In this document: positions 28,082-36,557 of the stretch, one piece after another
How the letters are laid out: each line of letters opens with the position of its first letter
Numbering within the stretch: the first letter of the stretch is position 1
Assembly: GCA_051867925.1 (NCBI GenBank)
Contig: JBJDZI010000078.1
Span: forward strand, 1 to 47,815
Reading direction: 5' to 3'
Source: CAKSQF01 sp051867925
GTDB taxonomy: Bacteria > Bacillota > Clostridia > Oscillospirales > CAG-272
Length of the DNA: 47,815 nucleotides
Notes under the pieces: model-generated
The model's input: the letters and a program-made list of their open reading frames with translations, nothing else
Told to the model about the DNA's origin: nothing
The model's database searches: none
Translations under genes and position numbers: made by a program

Positions 28082-28347
28082 TGGTTGTCTCCTTTCAGAT
28101 CGGTGAGAAAGAGCATAATCTCTTCCAGCACCGACGTGTTCAGTTCGTAATAGATGAATCTCCCTTCCCGTCGATCGCGGATCAGATCGGCGTCCTTCAG
28201 AACCGACAGATGGCAGGAGATTGCGGCGCCCGTGATGTCAAAATGCTCGGAAATTTCGCCTGCGGACAGGGTTCCGCTTTGCAACAGTTTCAAAATCGCG
28301 CGTCTGGTGGGATCTGCCAGCGCCCGCAGGGTATCCTGCATTGCCAC
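28078..28347 (-). CDS. ArsR-family autorepressor (SdpR-like)
   Basis: Winged-helix repressor, 89 residues: LRALADPTRRAILKLLQSGTLSAGEISEHFDITGAAISCHLSVLKDADLIRDRREGRFIYYELN. It has no metal-binding cysteines of the ArsR type, as in SdpR. The chosen start is GTG at 28347, ten bases from GGAGG; an ATG two codons later (28341) is 16 bases away. It leads the operon with the SdpI-like protein and exporter and probably represses its own promoter. Confidence 0.92.
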   Translation of the reverse strand: MAMQDTLRALADPTRRAILKLLQSGTLSAGEISEHFDITGAAISCHLSVLKDADLIRDRREGRFIYYELNTSVLEEIMLFLTDLKGDNQ

Positions 28348-28366
28348 TATTCCATTGCCTCCTCAT

Positions 28367-28422
28367 TTAACATTTAACTTAATTATTAAATATATTACAG
28401 CACGCCGCTGACCGATTGTCAA
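28367..28422 (-). promoter_or_regulatory. Promoter and candidate operator of the SdpRI-ABC operon
   Basis: TTGACA (28417-28422) and TGTAAT (28394-28399) are 17 bases apart on the minus strand. Immediately downstream lies an AT-rich stretch with repeated TTAA words (TTTAATAATTAAGTTAAATG), roughly symmetrical, where the ArsR-type protein could bind and block the start site. Confidence 0.78.
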
Positions 28423-28503
28423 GAGGGAAGTGCGCGATTTTTGAAATATTTCACGAAAATCTTTCCTTATCAAAATAGATTTTTATAAAAAATCTAAAAT
28501 CTA

Positions 28504-28532
28504 TTGACAATTTGCAATAAATGGGATACAAT
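28504..28532 (+). promoter_or_regulatory. Sigma-A promoter of AEC permease and degV
   Basis: TTGACA (28504-28509) and TACAAT (28527-28532) with a 17-base spacer, 59 bases before the start codon. Confidence 0.85.
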
Positions 28533-28591
28533 AAACGTATGGCTGAAACGGATGTGCAGAAGGTCAGGAATGCTGAGAGGAGAAGAACCGG

Positions 28592-29527
28592 ATGGGTGCG
28601 TTTTTTCATTCGACTTGGAATCAGATCGGGTTTCTCTTTATGCTGATCGGCATCGGCTGGCTGTTGACCAAGCTGAACGTTCTGCCCAAAGGTGCTTCTG
28701 CTGTGCTGGCAAAACTGGAGACGACGGTCTTCGTCCCCGCGTTGATCCTGTCCACTTTTTCGCAGTATTTTACCCCGCAAAAGCTATCGTCTGCCTCCCG
28801 AACTCTGCTGATTTCCGTAGTGACGTTGGCGGGATCGGTGATCCTTGCGCTGATCTTCGCGCGGCTTTGCGGCAGGGATGACTACTCACGCCGGCTCTAT
28901 ACCTACGGACTGACCTTTCCAAGCTACGGTTTTCTGGGCTACGCCGTGGTCAGTGCCGTCTTCCCGAGTGTCTTTGGGGACTATCTTCTCTTTACCGTTC
29001 CGTTCTGGATGCTGACCTATCTGTGGGGCGTGCCCGCTCTGTTAATTCCCGGTAGTCACAAATCTTTCGGTGATCGTCTGCGCGCTCTGCTGAACCCCAT
29101 GTCCGTGGCAATGCTGATCGGCATCCTGCTGGGGCTTGCAGGTTGGCATCTGCCCGGTTTCCTCACCTCTGCCGTTTCCATGGCGGGGAACTGTATGTCT
29201 CCCATCGCCATGCTTCTCGCAGGCGTAGCCGTAGCGGGTATCGGATTCAAAGAAGCGTTCGGCAAACCCAGCGTTTGGGTAGTCTCGTTGATCCGCTTGC
29301 TGTTGCTTCCGATCACGGCAATCCTGGTATTGTTGCTTTTGCCGCTGGATGCTACCTTGGAGGTCTGCATCGTCGCTCTGCTGGCAATGCCGTTGGGGCT
29401 GAACACCGTTGTAATCCCCACGGCTTACGGAAAAAGTTCCGCCGTCGGCACTTCGATGACTTTGCTTTCTCATTTATTGTCCTGCTTTACCATTCCTCTG
29501 GTCTTTTGGCTGATGGAACGGGTATGA
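28592..29527 (+). CDS. AEC-family transporter (auxin efflux carrier-like)
   Basis: Inner-membrane permease of 311 residues with about ten hydrophobic helices in two halves. It starts FFHSTWNQIGFLFMLIGIGWLLTKLNVLPKGASAVLAKLETTVFVPALIL and its second half contains SPIAMLLAGVAVAG and AMPLGLNTVVIPTAYG, AEC hallmarks. Bacterial members carry malate, malonate or other small anions; the substrate here cannot be told. AGGAG precedes the ATG. Confidence 0.9.
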   Translation: MGAFFHSTWNQIGFLFMLIGIGWLLTKLNVLPKGASAVLAKLETTVFVPALILSTFSQYFTPQKLSSASRTLLISVVTLAGSVILALIFARLCGRDDYSRRLYTYGLTFPSYGFLGYAVVSAVFPSVFGDYLLFTVPFWMLTYLWGVPALLIPGSHKSFGDRLRALLNPMSVAMLIGILLGLAGWHLPGFLTSAVSMAGNCMSPIAMLLAGVAVAGIGFKEAFGKPSVWVVSLIRLLLLPITAILVLLLLPLDATLEVCIVALLAMPLGLNTVVIPTAYGKSSAVGTSMTLLSHLLSCFTIPLVFWLMERV

Positions 29528-29571
29528 TCATCTGAATTCATATATAGATAAAAATCAAAGGAGTACTTAGA

Positions 29572-30423
29572 ATGAGTGTAAAAATTCTATCCGACAGCAC
29601 TTGCGATCTTTCCGCCGAATTGATCGCGAAATATGACATTGGAATCATCCCCCTGCACGTAGTGCTGGGCGACAAAGAGTATCTGGATGGGCTGACCATC
29701 ACCCCGGATGAGATCTACACCTGGTCTGACGCCAATAAGGTTACCCCCAAGACCTCTGCCATTGGCATTGACGAGGCATGCAATGCGTTCAAACCTATTT
29801 TGGACGCTGGGGACGAGATCGTGATCTTCACCATATCCGGTGAAATGTCGGTGACCTGCAACGCGATGCGGTTGGCGGCTGAAGATCTGGGTGCATCCGA
29901 TCGGGTTTTCGTGATCGATTCCCGCAACCTTTCCACAGGTGTAGGTCTGCAGGTACTGGAAGCCGCTGAACTGGCGGCGGCAGGATTGTCGGGCGCAGAG
30001 ATCGCCGCGCGCATTGCTGAGATCACGCCCCGCGTCCGATCCAGCTTCGTGGTGGACACCCTAACCTACCTCCATCGCGGCGGCAGATGCGGCGGTCTGA
30101 CCGCTCTTGCAGGTGCGGTTTTGAAATTGCACCCTAAAATCTCGGTCATCGACGGCAAAATGGGTCCCGGAAAGAAGTATCGCGGCGTTCCGAAGAAGTT
30201 TATTATGGATTACGCCACCGATCTGGAAGAGGAACTCAAGAATGCAGAGTCGAAGCGAGTCTTTATCACCCACTCCGGTTGCGACGAAGCGATCATCGCA
30301 GAGGTCAAAGCATATTTGGAAGGACTCCACTATTTTGACGAGATTCTGATCACCCGCGCGGGCAGTGTGGTGTCCAGCCATTGCGGCCCCGGCACTTTGG
30401 GCGTGCTGTTTATTGCAAAATAA
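29572..30423 (+). CDS. DegV family fatty acid-binding protein
   Basis: DegV/FakB-type protein, 283 residues, that holds a fatty acid for phosphorylation by FakA. It starts VKILSDSTCDLSAELIAKYDIGIIPLHVVLGDKEY with the DSTCDL motif, then IFTISGEMSVTCNA, VIDSRNLSTGVGLQVLEA, TLTYLHRGGRCGG and the C-terminal RAGSVVSSHCGPGTLGVLF. AAAGGAGT lies upstream of the ATG. It probably shares the AEC promoter (44-base gap). A second DegV is at 43219-44115; no FakA is in the window. Confidence 0.95.
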   Translation: MSVKILSDSTCDLSAELIAKYDIGIIPLHVVLGDKEYLDGLTITPDEIYTWSDANKVTPKTSAIGIDEACNAFKPILDAGDEIVIFTISGEMSVTCNAMRLAAEDLGASDRVFVIDSRNLSTGVGLQVLEAAELAAAGLSGAEIAARIAEITPRVRSSFVVDTLTYLHRGGRCGGLTALAGAVLKLHPKISVIDGKMGPGKKYRGVPKKFIMDYATDLEEELKNAESKRVFITHSGCDEAIIAEVKAYLEGLHYFDEILITRAGSVVSSHCGPGTLGVLFIAK

Positions 30424-30430
30424 ATTCTGA

Positions 30431-30466
30431 AAACGGCGCAGATCTCACGATCCGTGCCGTTTTTTC
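30431..30466 (+). terminator. Intrinsic terminator of degV
   Basis: ACGGC and GCCGT arms, with an inner GAT/ATC-type pairing, are followed by TTTTTT, eight bases beyond the degV stop. It lies directly upstream of the SGNH hydrolase, so that gene may be expressed by read-through or its own weak promoter. Confidence 0.82.
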
Positions 30467-30482
30467 AACGGATGGAGAGTTT

Positions 30483-31070
30483 ATGAAAAACATTCTTTTT
30501 ATCGGCAACAGTTATACTTTCTACAATGATATGCCCGGGAAAATTTTCGCGCCTCTGGCAAAGCAGGCGGGCTATCCTGCCCATGTCACCTCCGTGACCC
30601 ACGGCGGATACCACCTGTATCAGTTTGTCGATCCCGCCAATGAAGAGGGACAACGTTTGCGGGCGACTGCTTTGGGAAATCACTACGATGTGGTGGTATT
30701 GCAGGATCACAGCACAGGTCCGATCTTTCACAGAGCAGAATTTGAGCGGGCGGTGGGCGATCTGCTATCGCTTTTGGGCGGTCAAGCCGATCGGTTTGTT
30801 CTGTACGCTACTTGGGGGCGTCATCCCGACAGCTCCGATCTGGAGAAGTTCGGGCTGACGAGTTCCGAAATGACCGTCATACTGTCCCGGGCATACAACG
30901 AGGTGGGCGCACGCTACGGCATCCGCGTTGCAGAGGTAGGCAAGGCTTTTGCCGCCCATCGCGCCGCGCATCCCGAAGATATGTTGTATAGTCCCGATCT
31001 GACCCACCCCTCTGCGCTGGGCAGCACCATTGCCGCCGAGACAATCCTGCGGGAGATCCTCCGCAGTTGA
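30483..31070 (+). CDS. SGNH/GDSL-type hydrolase
   Basis: Hydrolase of 195 residues. Block I reads FIGNSYTFYNDM, with Ser in the GNS position (GDS in classical members). QDHS follows (about residue 78), and the C-terminal DLTHPSALGSTIAAE holds the catalytic Asp and His (D-x-x-H). No signal peptide, so it is cytoplasmic. The start is set by GGAGAG before ATG at 30483; the frame stays open further upstream into the degV terminator. Substrate unknown; the family includes esterases and lipases. Confidence 0.85.
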   Translation: MKNILFIGNSYTFYNDMPGKIFAPLAKQAGYPAHVTSVTHGGYHLYQFVDPANEEGQRLRATALGNHYDVVVLQDHSTGPIFHRAEFERAVGDLLSLLGGQADRFVLYATWGRHPDSSDLEKFGLTSSEMTVILSRAYNEVGARYGIRVAEVGKAFAAHRAAHPEDMLYSPDLTHPSALGSTIAAETILREILRS

Positions 31071-31137
31071 CAAGATGCACCCAATCGAGGCACCCCGTGC
31101 GCAGGGAATCCACTCTGCTATGTATCGATGAATTTTT

Positions 31138-31163
31138 CGGGGCGACCAATGTGGGTTGCCCCG
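31138..31163. terminator. Stem-loop after the SGNH hydrolase
   Basis: The CGGGGC/GCCCCG stem extends with four more pairs inside (26 bases in all). A run of T precedes rather than follows it on the plus strand, so its use as a terminator is doubtful, but it separates the SGNH gene from the kinase promoter. Confidence 0.4.
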
Positions 31164-31194
31164 ATTAACTTTGCGGACACATAATCTATAAAAT

Positions 31195-31249
31195 TGACAC
31201 ATCTCGCTTGAATTTCAGCCTATCCATCTGGGTGAATTTCCTGTACAAT
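31195..31249 (+). promoter_or_regulatory. Regulon site A: promoter of the kinase-regulator operon
   Basis: Box 1 TGACACA (31195-31201), box 2 CTATC (31220-31224, 25 bases on from the start of box 1), 19 bases, then -10 TACAAT (31244-31249). CTATAAAA precedes box 1, as in site C. Box 2 covers the -35 position, which has no TTGACA. The start codon of the kinase is 22 bases beyond the -10. Confidence 0.75.
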
Positions 31250-31270
31250 AGAGTAAAGGTGGTGAATCAT

Positions 31271-32578
31271 ATGCTCCGAATGGAGATTGCGTTATTTTTG
31301 GTGATGGCGTTCGTTGCCTGTATGTATTTCACGGCGGAAAAACAGCATAATCTGCTGCATCGGATTTTCTCCGTGTCGCTTGTAGTGATGCTGATGCACC
31401 TCGTCTTTGATGCGGCAACTCTGTACGCAGTTTGCAATTTAGGAAAAGTTCCCATGTGGCTGACCGATATCCTGCATCGGCTGTTCATCGGAACAATGGT
31501 ACTGATGACCTATCTGTACTATCAGTATATAGCAGTCCTCATCGAGATGAAAACAGGCAAGAAAAGACGGCTGGACGTTCCGGCGCTGGTTTTTCTTGCC
31601 TTGACCGAACTGGGAACACTGCTGCTGCCCCTGAATTATACGGTAACGCAGGAGGGCAACTATTCATCCGGTCCTTGCGCCTATATGTGCTATGCCGGTG
31701 CGGCATTTTATCTGTCGCTGTGTACATGGTTACTGCTCTCGAACTGGAAAAGAATCGACCGAAAAGAAAAATTCGCCATCGGCATCGCCCTGTTTGTAGA
31801 ACTTGCGGTCAGTATTTTGCAGGCGTTCAATCCTACATGGCTGATCAGCGGCATGGGACTGACGCTGATGACCCTGTCCTTCTATTTTACGCTGGAAAAT
31901 CCCGATATTCTCCGTGCGGAACTGACTGAGCAGAAAATGTCCATGCTGTACCTCAAAAGTCAGGTGAATCCCCATTTTTTGTATAATACCTTAGACACCA
32001 TCCGAATTCAGGCACAACTGAACGGTGACAAAAAGGTTGCCGATCTGCTGATACGGCTGGTAGACTTCTTCCGACTCAGCGTAAAGGTGGACAGACCGAT
32101 GGTGACGCTGGACGATGAGATGGAACTTCTGGAAGCCTATATGGAACTGATGTGCTACCGCTATCCCGAACTGCAATGCGAGTACGACGTCGATCCCGAT
32201 CTGGGCGGCGTACAGGTTCCCAATTTCATTTTGCAACCCATCGTGGAAAACAGTCTTTTGCACGGGCTGAAAAACAAGGGATATCGGGGATATGTGCGCA
32301 TTTCGGCGCAGAGAACGGCGGAGAATTGCTTGGAAATCCTCGTTTGCGACAACGGAAGCGGTTTTGCTGAAGGGAAAAAAGTAGCGATAGACCAAATGCT
32401 TCTGACCTACGAGAGACATCCGGCAAAACTGGAGGGCAACAGCATCGGTATTTTGAACGTGCAGAAACGGATCAAACTGCTCTGCGGTCGGGAATACGGG
32501 CTTTCATACGCCGAAAATCCCAAAGGCGGCGTGACCGCCCGCCTAAAACTGCCGATGAATGAGGAGAGTATCAAATGA
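31271..32578 (+). CDS. Sensor histidine kinase (YesM/LytS-type, PF06580)
   Basis: Membrane sensor of 435 residues. The N-terminal 210 residues form about six hydrophobic segments with short loops and no large extracellular domain. A His_kinase domain follows, with the phosphorylated His in SQVNPHFLYNTLDTIRIQ (about 240). The HATPase region has VENSLLHGLKNK (N box), LVCDNGSGF and GNSIGILNVQKRIKLLCG. The frame is open from 31208, but AGGTGGTG eight bases before the ATG at 31271, and the promoter at 31195-31249, fix the start. It overlaps the response regulator by four bases. Confidence 0.94.
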   Translation: MLRMEIALFLVMAFVACMYFTAEKQHNLLHRIFSVSLVVMLMHLVFDAATLYAVCNLGKVPMWLTDILHRLFIGTMVLMTYLYYQYIAVLIEMKTGKKRRLDVPALVFLALTELGTLLLPLNYTVTQEGNYSSGPCAYMCYAGAAFYLSLCTWLLLSNWKRIDRKEKFAIGIALFVELAVSILQAFNPTWLISGMGLTLMTLSFYFTLENPDILRAELTEQKMSMLYLKSQVNPHFLYNTLDTIRIQAQLNGDKKVADLLIRLVDFFRLSVKVDRPMVTLDDEMELLEAYMELMCYRYPELQCEYDVDPDLGGVQVPNFILQPIVENSLLHGLKNKGYRGYVRISAQRTAENCLEILVCDNGSGFAEGKKVAIDQMLLTYERHPAKLEGNSIGILNVQKRIKLLCGREYGLSYAENPKGGVTARLKLPMNEESIK

Positions 32579-33324
32579 AAGAACTGCGAGTGCTTTTGGT
32601 AGACGATGAGATTATGATCCGAGAGGGATTCAAGCGGCTATTCGACTGGGAAGCCCATGACTGCGAGGTGGTGGGCGAAGCGGCAGACGGAATGGAAGCC
32701 ATGGCGCAGATCGATCATCTGCACCCGGATATCGTCATTATGGACATCAACATCCCGATCATGAACGGACTGAAGGTCATCCAACTCAGCCGCATCAAGC
32801 ATCCTGAGATCGCCTTCGTGATCGTGTCGGGCTACGATGATTTTTCCTACTGCCGTGAGGCTCTGCGCCTGCAGATCACGGATTATATCTTAAAGCCCGT
32901 CAATTATGAGGAATTCGGCAGTTCTATTGACAACTTGAAAATTTCGTTGTTTGAACGTCGGATCTCCGCTTCGGACGAACCTGAAAAGCAGGAGGAGCGA
33001 ACCATCACGGGAATCACCCGATATCTGCAGGAGCATTTGGCGGAGGAAATGAGCCTGTCGGTTTTGGCAGAAGAATTTTATCTGAATCCTCAGTATATCA
33101 GCCAACTGTTCAAGAACGAGATCGGGGTGAATTTTCTCACCTATCTCACCACCATCCGCATGGAAAAGGCGAAGAAACTTCTGCTGTCCACCTCGCTTTC
33201 CATTGCAGAGGTGGCAGAGCAGTCGGGCTACGGAGACTATCGGGTTTTTACAAAAGTGTTTAAAAAGACTGAGGGTGTGACCCCGTCCCAGTACAGACGG
33301 GATTTCTTGGAGAAAGCAGAGTGA
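32575..33324 (+). CDS. AraC-type response regulator (YesN-like)
   Basis: DNA-binding response regulator, 249 residues. The receiver domain covers residues 1-120, with acidic pair VDDE at 10-12, phosphoacceptor Asp57 in VIMDINIPIMNG and Lys in YILKPVNYEEF. The C-terminal AraC domain (about 145-249) has two helix-turn-helix units: LSVLAEEFYLNPQYISQLFK and SIAEVAEQSGYGDYRVFTKVFKK, ending TPSQYR. It is coupled to the kinase gene. AraC domains bind two successive major grooves, which fits the two-box sites in front of four promoters in this region. Confidence 0.95.
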   Translation: MKELRVLLVDDEIMIREGFKRLFDWEAHDCEVVGEAADGMEAMAQIDHLHPDIVIMDINIPIMNGLKVIQLSRIKHPEIAFVIVSGYDDFSYCREALRLQITDYILKPVNYEEFGSSIDNLKISLFERRISASDEPEKQEERTITGITRYLQEHLAEEMSLSVLAEEFYLNPQYISQLFKNEIGVNFLTYLTTIRMEKAKKLLLSTSLSIAEVAEQSGYGDYRVFTKVFKKTEGVTPSQYRRDFLEKAE

Positions 33325-33335
33325 GGTGGCGCGCG

Positions 33336-33500
33336 ATGAATCAGACGGATTGTCCCTGCAAACGGAAAAACTGCCCTCGACACGGAAACTGCGAGACGTG
33401 CAGGACACACCATCAGGCGTCCAAGCGCAAACGTCCCTGCGAAAGGGAGCAGGATAGAATTGCGGTGACCGCTGGTTCCCGCCGTAGAAAGAAGGTGTAG
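33336..33500 (+). CDS. Small cysteine-rich protein (54 aa)
   Basis: ATG at 33336 to TAG at 33500, preceded by GAGGTGG. The product begins MNQTDCPCKRKNCPRHGNC, continues ETCRTHH, has a further CERE and a basic tail (SRRRKKV). Six cysteines and several His in a CPCKRKNCxRHGxCxxC pattern resemble small putative metal-binding proteins I have seen in Clostridia; no function is assigned. It lies 11 bases after the response regulator and four before the DUF1330 gene, so it is inside the operon. Confidence 0.75.
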   Translation: MNQTDCPCKRKNCPRHGNCETCRTHHQASKRKRPCEREQDRIAVTAGSRRRKKV

Positions 33501-33504
33501 AAAC

Positions 33505-33804
33505 ATGGCGTATTATTTTATGGTAGATACTTATATTCCGCAAAACGGAAATAGGGATGAATATGATTTTTATATCGAAAAGGTCAGACCTATTGTCGAG
33601 AGTTACGGAGGCGAATATCTGGTACGAACGGAAGAAATCAAGAGCCTGTCGGAGCAAAGAACCCCACAGCGGGTGATTTTGATCCGATTCCCATCCAAGG
33701 AAAGGCTGGAAGCCTGCTTTGCATCCGATGAATATCGGGCAATTATGATGAAGAGAGTAAGCAGCGTAGATGCCCGAGCGATTATCGTGGAAGGCGAGTC
33801 TTGA
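33505..33804 (+). CDS. DUF1330-type alpha/beta barrel protein
   Basis: 99 residues with the DUF1330 (dimeric ferredoxin-like fold) pattern: YYFMVDTYIPQNGNRDEYDFYIEKVRPIVESYGGEYLVRTEEIK, then QRVILIRFPSKERLEACFASDEYRAIM. Its function is unknown. GAAGGTG stands upstream of the ATG; it follows the cysteine-rich gene by four bases. Confidence 0.85.
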   Translation: MAYYFMVDTYIPQNGNRDEYDFYIEKVRPIVESYGGEYLVRTEEIKSLSEQRTPQRVILIRFPSKERLEACFASDEYRAIMMKRVSSVDARAIIVEGES

Positions 33805-33829
33805 TTGCATAGAAAGGAAACAGGAAAAA

Positions 33830-34645
33830 ATGGAGACGAAAATTCACCAACTGAAAATCAATTTTCAAGTAACTCCCATTATTCAGCGATATGTTTATGT
33901 CTATCTGATTGAGGGGCAGTCCTGCTGGCTGATTGATTCGGGCGTAGACGGAGCCGAGCAAATTATCGGGGACTATCTCCACTCCATCGGGCGGAAACTA
34001 ACGGAGATCCGAGGCATCTTTCTGACTCACGCTCATCCCGATCACATCGGTTCTGCCGCAAGGATTCGGGAACTGACGGGGTGCAAGGTCTATGCTTCTG
34101 CCGGGGAATGCCCGTGGATCCAAGACATCGAACTGCAATTTGCAGAGCGGCCGATTCCCAATTTTCATACTTTGGTCAACCGCTCCGTGCCCGTGGACGA
34201 GGTGCTGAAGGACGGAGACACCGTTGAATTGGAAGAGGGGATGACCCTCCGTGCGATAGGGACACCGGGGCATTCCATCGATGAATTGTCCTATCTGCTC
34301 CCCGAAAAGCACTGTATCTTTACCGGCGATGCCATCCCTGTGGTGGGAGATATTCCGATCTGGGTTCGGGCGGAAGACAGCAGGAACAGTCTGGAAATGC
34401 TGAAAAACTTAAAAGAAGCCGACACCTTCTATCCGGCGTGGGACGTGACCTATGACCGTAGACAGGCACTTGCAAAAATTGAGGATGCCATCGGGTTGAT
34501 GAACGATCTCCGACAATGTGTGGATCGGTGCAAAGAAAAAGCACACTCATCGGATGAACTGGTGATTTTGGTGTGCGAAATGATGCAGACGCCGCAGTTT
34601 CTGCAAAATCCACTATTTCGAAAGACGGTGGAGAGTTATAGGTAG
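33830..34645 (+). CDS. MBL-fold metallo-hydrolase
   Basis: Metallo-beta-lactamase-fold protein of 271 residues. The zinc motif HAHPDH is in GIFLTHAHPDHIGSAARI (about 64-82); further ligands are in GTPGHSIDELSYLL and FTGDAIPV, and the last His position appears replaced (FYPAWDVTYD instead of xxGH). It belongs to the broad glyoxalase II-like group and its substrate is unknown. The start is set by AGAAAGGAAACAGG before ATG at 33830. It continues the kinase operon. Confidence 0.87.
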   Translation: METKIHQLKINFQVTPIIQRYVYVYLIEGQSCWLIDSGVDGAEQIIGDYLHSIGRKLTEIRGIFLTHAHPDHIGSAARIRELTGCKVYASAGECPWIQDIELQFAERPIPNFHTLVNRSVPVDEVLKDGDTVELEEGMTLRAIGTPGHSIDELSYLLPEKHCIFTGDAIPVVGDIPIWVRAEDSRNSLEMLKNLKEADTFYPAWDVTYDRRQALAKIEDAIGLMNDLRQCVDRCKEKAHSSDELVILVCEMMQTPQFLQNPLFRKTVESYR

Positions 34646-34719
34646 AATCGGGAATTGTCGACTGCCGACGCTCCCAATCAGCCCTGCAATCATCAAAACC
34701 GCAACGGAGGAACATAGCT

Positions 34720-35418
34720 ATGCACCTGAGCAAAATCAAAATCGACGGCATTCCCGCAATTCTTTGGGGCAATCCCGCCGATCGGATGATCATCGCCACC
34801 CACGGAAGCCACTCTTCCAAAATTGACGACTGCATATGGATCTTCGCGGAAGAAGCGACCGCCAAAGGCTATCAGGTTCTCAGCTTTGACCTGCCTCAAC
34901 ACGGCGAGCGGGTCTATGAGAGCGATCCGCTGATGCCCGACCAGTGCGTACGGGAGCTTCAAACCATGTACGCTTATGCTGCGGCACATTCCCAATCGGT
35001 TGCACTGTTCGGATGCAGTATGGGCGCGTATTTTGAACTGCTTTCCTTTGCAAACGCCCCCATCGAACGCGCGTGGTTTCTGTCTCCCGTGACGGATATG
35101 GAACGGATCATTCACAATCTGATGTACTATTGCCATGTCACGGAAGAAGAACTGAAGCAAAGAGGAAAAGTGGACAACGATATTGAGCCGCTGTATTATC
35201 CTTATTACGAATACGTAAAAAACAACCCCATTGTCAGTTGGATGCATCCCACCCACATCCTGCGGGGCGAACAGGACACCTTGTGCGAAGGGGCTGTAGT
35301 CAAAGGCTTTGCAGACCGCTTCGGGTGTGAACTGACCGAGTGCAGGGACAGCAAGCATTGGTTTCATACGGATGCGGAACTGGAATTTTTCAGACATTGG
35401 ATCAAAGAGCGGCTCTGA
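34720..35418 (+). CDS. Alpha/beta hydrolase
   Basis: Serine hydrolase of 232 residues. The nucleophile elbow is FGCSMGAY (about 99-106), the oxyanion segment is IATHGSHSS (about 25), the acidic residue is in LRGEQDTL and the catalytic His in SKHWFHTD near the C terminus. No signal peptide. The substrate is unknown, possibly a small ester or peptide. AACGGAGGAA precedes the ATG. The gap to the MBL gene is 74 bases, with no terminator or strong promoter. Confidence 0.85.
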   Translation: MHLSKIKIDGIPAILWGNPADRMIIATHGSHSSKIDDCIWIFAEEATAKGYQVLSFDLPQHGERVYESDPLMPDQCVRELQTMYAYAAAHSQSVALFGCSMGAYFELLSFANAPIERAWFLSPVTDMERIIHNLMYYCHVTEEELKQRGKVDNDIEPLYYPYYEYVKNNPIVSWMHPTHILRGEQDTLCEGAVVKGFADRFGCELTECRDSKHWFHTDAELEFFRHWIKERL

Positions 35419-35451
35419 TCGGTCGGAATCAAAAACACAGGAGGAAACAAG

Positions 35452-35907
35452 ATGAAGAAATCAATCTGCGGAGCAGACTGCGAACATTGCGGATACGGAC
35501 AAAACAGCGGCTGTAAAGGCTGTGCAGAGTCCGGTGGCTGTCCCTTCGGCAAACAATGCTGGATTGCCAAATATATCAGCGTCGGTGGAAAAGACGCTTA
35601 CCAATTGTTTGTAGAGAAACTGATCGAAGAATTTAACGCACTCGGCGTTCCGGGTATGCCGAGAGTGAAGGAATTGTTCCCGCTAAACGGCGCCTTCGTC
35701 AATTTAGCGTATCCTATGCCCGGCGGACAAACGGTCAAACTGCTGGATGATCGTGAGATTTATCTGGGCAATCAATTGGAATGCGAATTTGACGACGGGG
35801 AAGGGCGCAGATGTTACGGTGTCGTTGCAGGCATGGACTTTCTGCTGGTGAGCGAATACGGCGAAAACTGCACCGATCCGCAAATCATCGTGTTTAAGAA
35901 GCGATGA
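35452..35907 (+). CDS. DUF3795 cysteine-rich protein
   Basis: 151 residues. The N-terminal 40 residues hold eight cysteines (ICGADCEHCGYGQNSGCKGC, then GGCPFGKQC), the DUF3795 pattern thought to bind metal; the rest is a mixed alpha/beta domain ending QIIVFKKR. No reaction is known. AGGAGG precedes the ATG closely. Confidence 0.85.
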   Translation: MKKSICGADCEHCGYGQNSGCKGCAESGGCPFGKQCWIAKYISVGGKDAYQLFVEKLIEEFNALGVPGMPRVKELFPLNGAFVNLAYPMPGGQTVKLLDDREIYLGNQLECEFDDGEGRRCYGVVAGMDFLLVSEYGENCTDPQIIVFKKR

Positions 35908-35975
35908 TCGACCGAAAGCGGGAAGAAACTTACCGCTCGGCACAAAACCTTCAAAAATCGGATGGTGAATACAAT

Positions 35976-36554
35976 ATGAAAATTGAGGCGGTAAAAGCAG
36001 AAGACGCAGAAGAACTTCTCTCGATCTACGCTCCCTATGTTCGGGATACGGCGATATCGTTTGAATACGAAGTCCCGACGGTGTCTGCATTTGAAGACAG
36101 AATCCGCAGAATTTCATCGGCTTTGCCCTACCTCAAAGCGGTGGAAGCGGGTAAGATCCTCGGTTATGCCTATGCCGATACTTTCAAAAACAGGAAAGCA
36201 TACGATTGGTCGGTGGAAGTGACGGTCTATGTGAGAGGGGACTTCAGAAGAGCGGGCATTGGAAAACTGCTCTATCATGCCTTGGAAGATTCACTGAAAC
36301 GGATGGGTGTTTTGAACATGAACGCCTGCATCGCACTTCCTAAAGCGGAGGACGATCATTTGACCATGGACAGCTACTGTTTTCATCAAAAAATGGGATT
36401 TCAGCCGGTGGGTACCTTTCATTACAGCGGATACAAATTTGATACTTGGTACGATATGATCTGGATGGAAAAAATCATCGGGGAACATTCCCAAACGCCC
36501 CAAACAGTCCGATTCGGTGAATGGACTGTTGAGCCATCGGGTGTGAAACTATAA
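35976..36554 (+). CDS. GNAT acetyltransferase (phosphinothricin acetyltransferase-like)
   Basis: Acetyl-CoA dependent N-acetyltransferase of 192 residues. It opens IEAVKAEDAEELLSIYAPYVRDTAISFEYEVPT, typical of the Pat/Bar group; the CoA loop is RGDFRRAGIGKLLYHAL, and MGFQPVGTFHYSGYKFDTWYDMIWMEK is the characteristic C-terminal block. A tail of about 20 residues follows. GATGGTG before ATG 35976 supports this start, though the frame continues upstream to overlap DUF3795. It is last in the long kinase operon. Confidence 0.9.
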   Translation: MKIEAVKAEDAEELLSIYAPYVRDTAISFEYEVPTVSAFEDRIRRISSALPYLKAVEAGKILGYAYADTFKNRKAYDWSVEVTVYVRGDFRRAGIGKLLYHALEDSLKRMGVLNMNACIALPKAEDDHLTMDSYCFHQKMGFQPVGTFHYSGYKFDTWYDMIWMEKIIGEHSQTPQTVRFGEWTVEPSGVKL

Positions 36555-36557
36555 AAC

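Noticed and set aside
31194..31199. TTGACA within site A as an ordinary -35
   Set aside because: It lies 44 bases from the -10, far beyond the 16-18 allowed; in the other three sites the same position is not a -35 hexamer.
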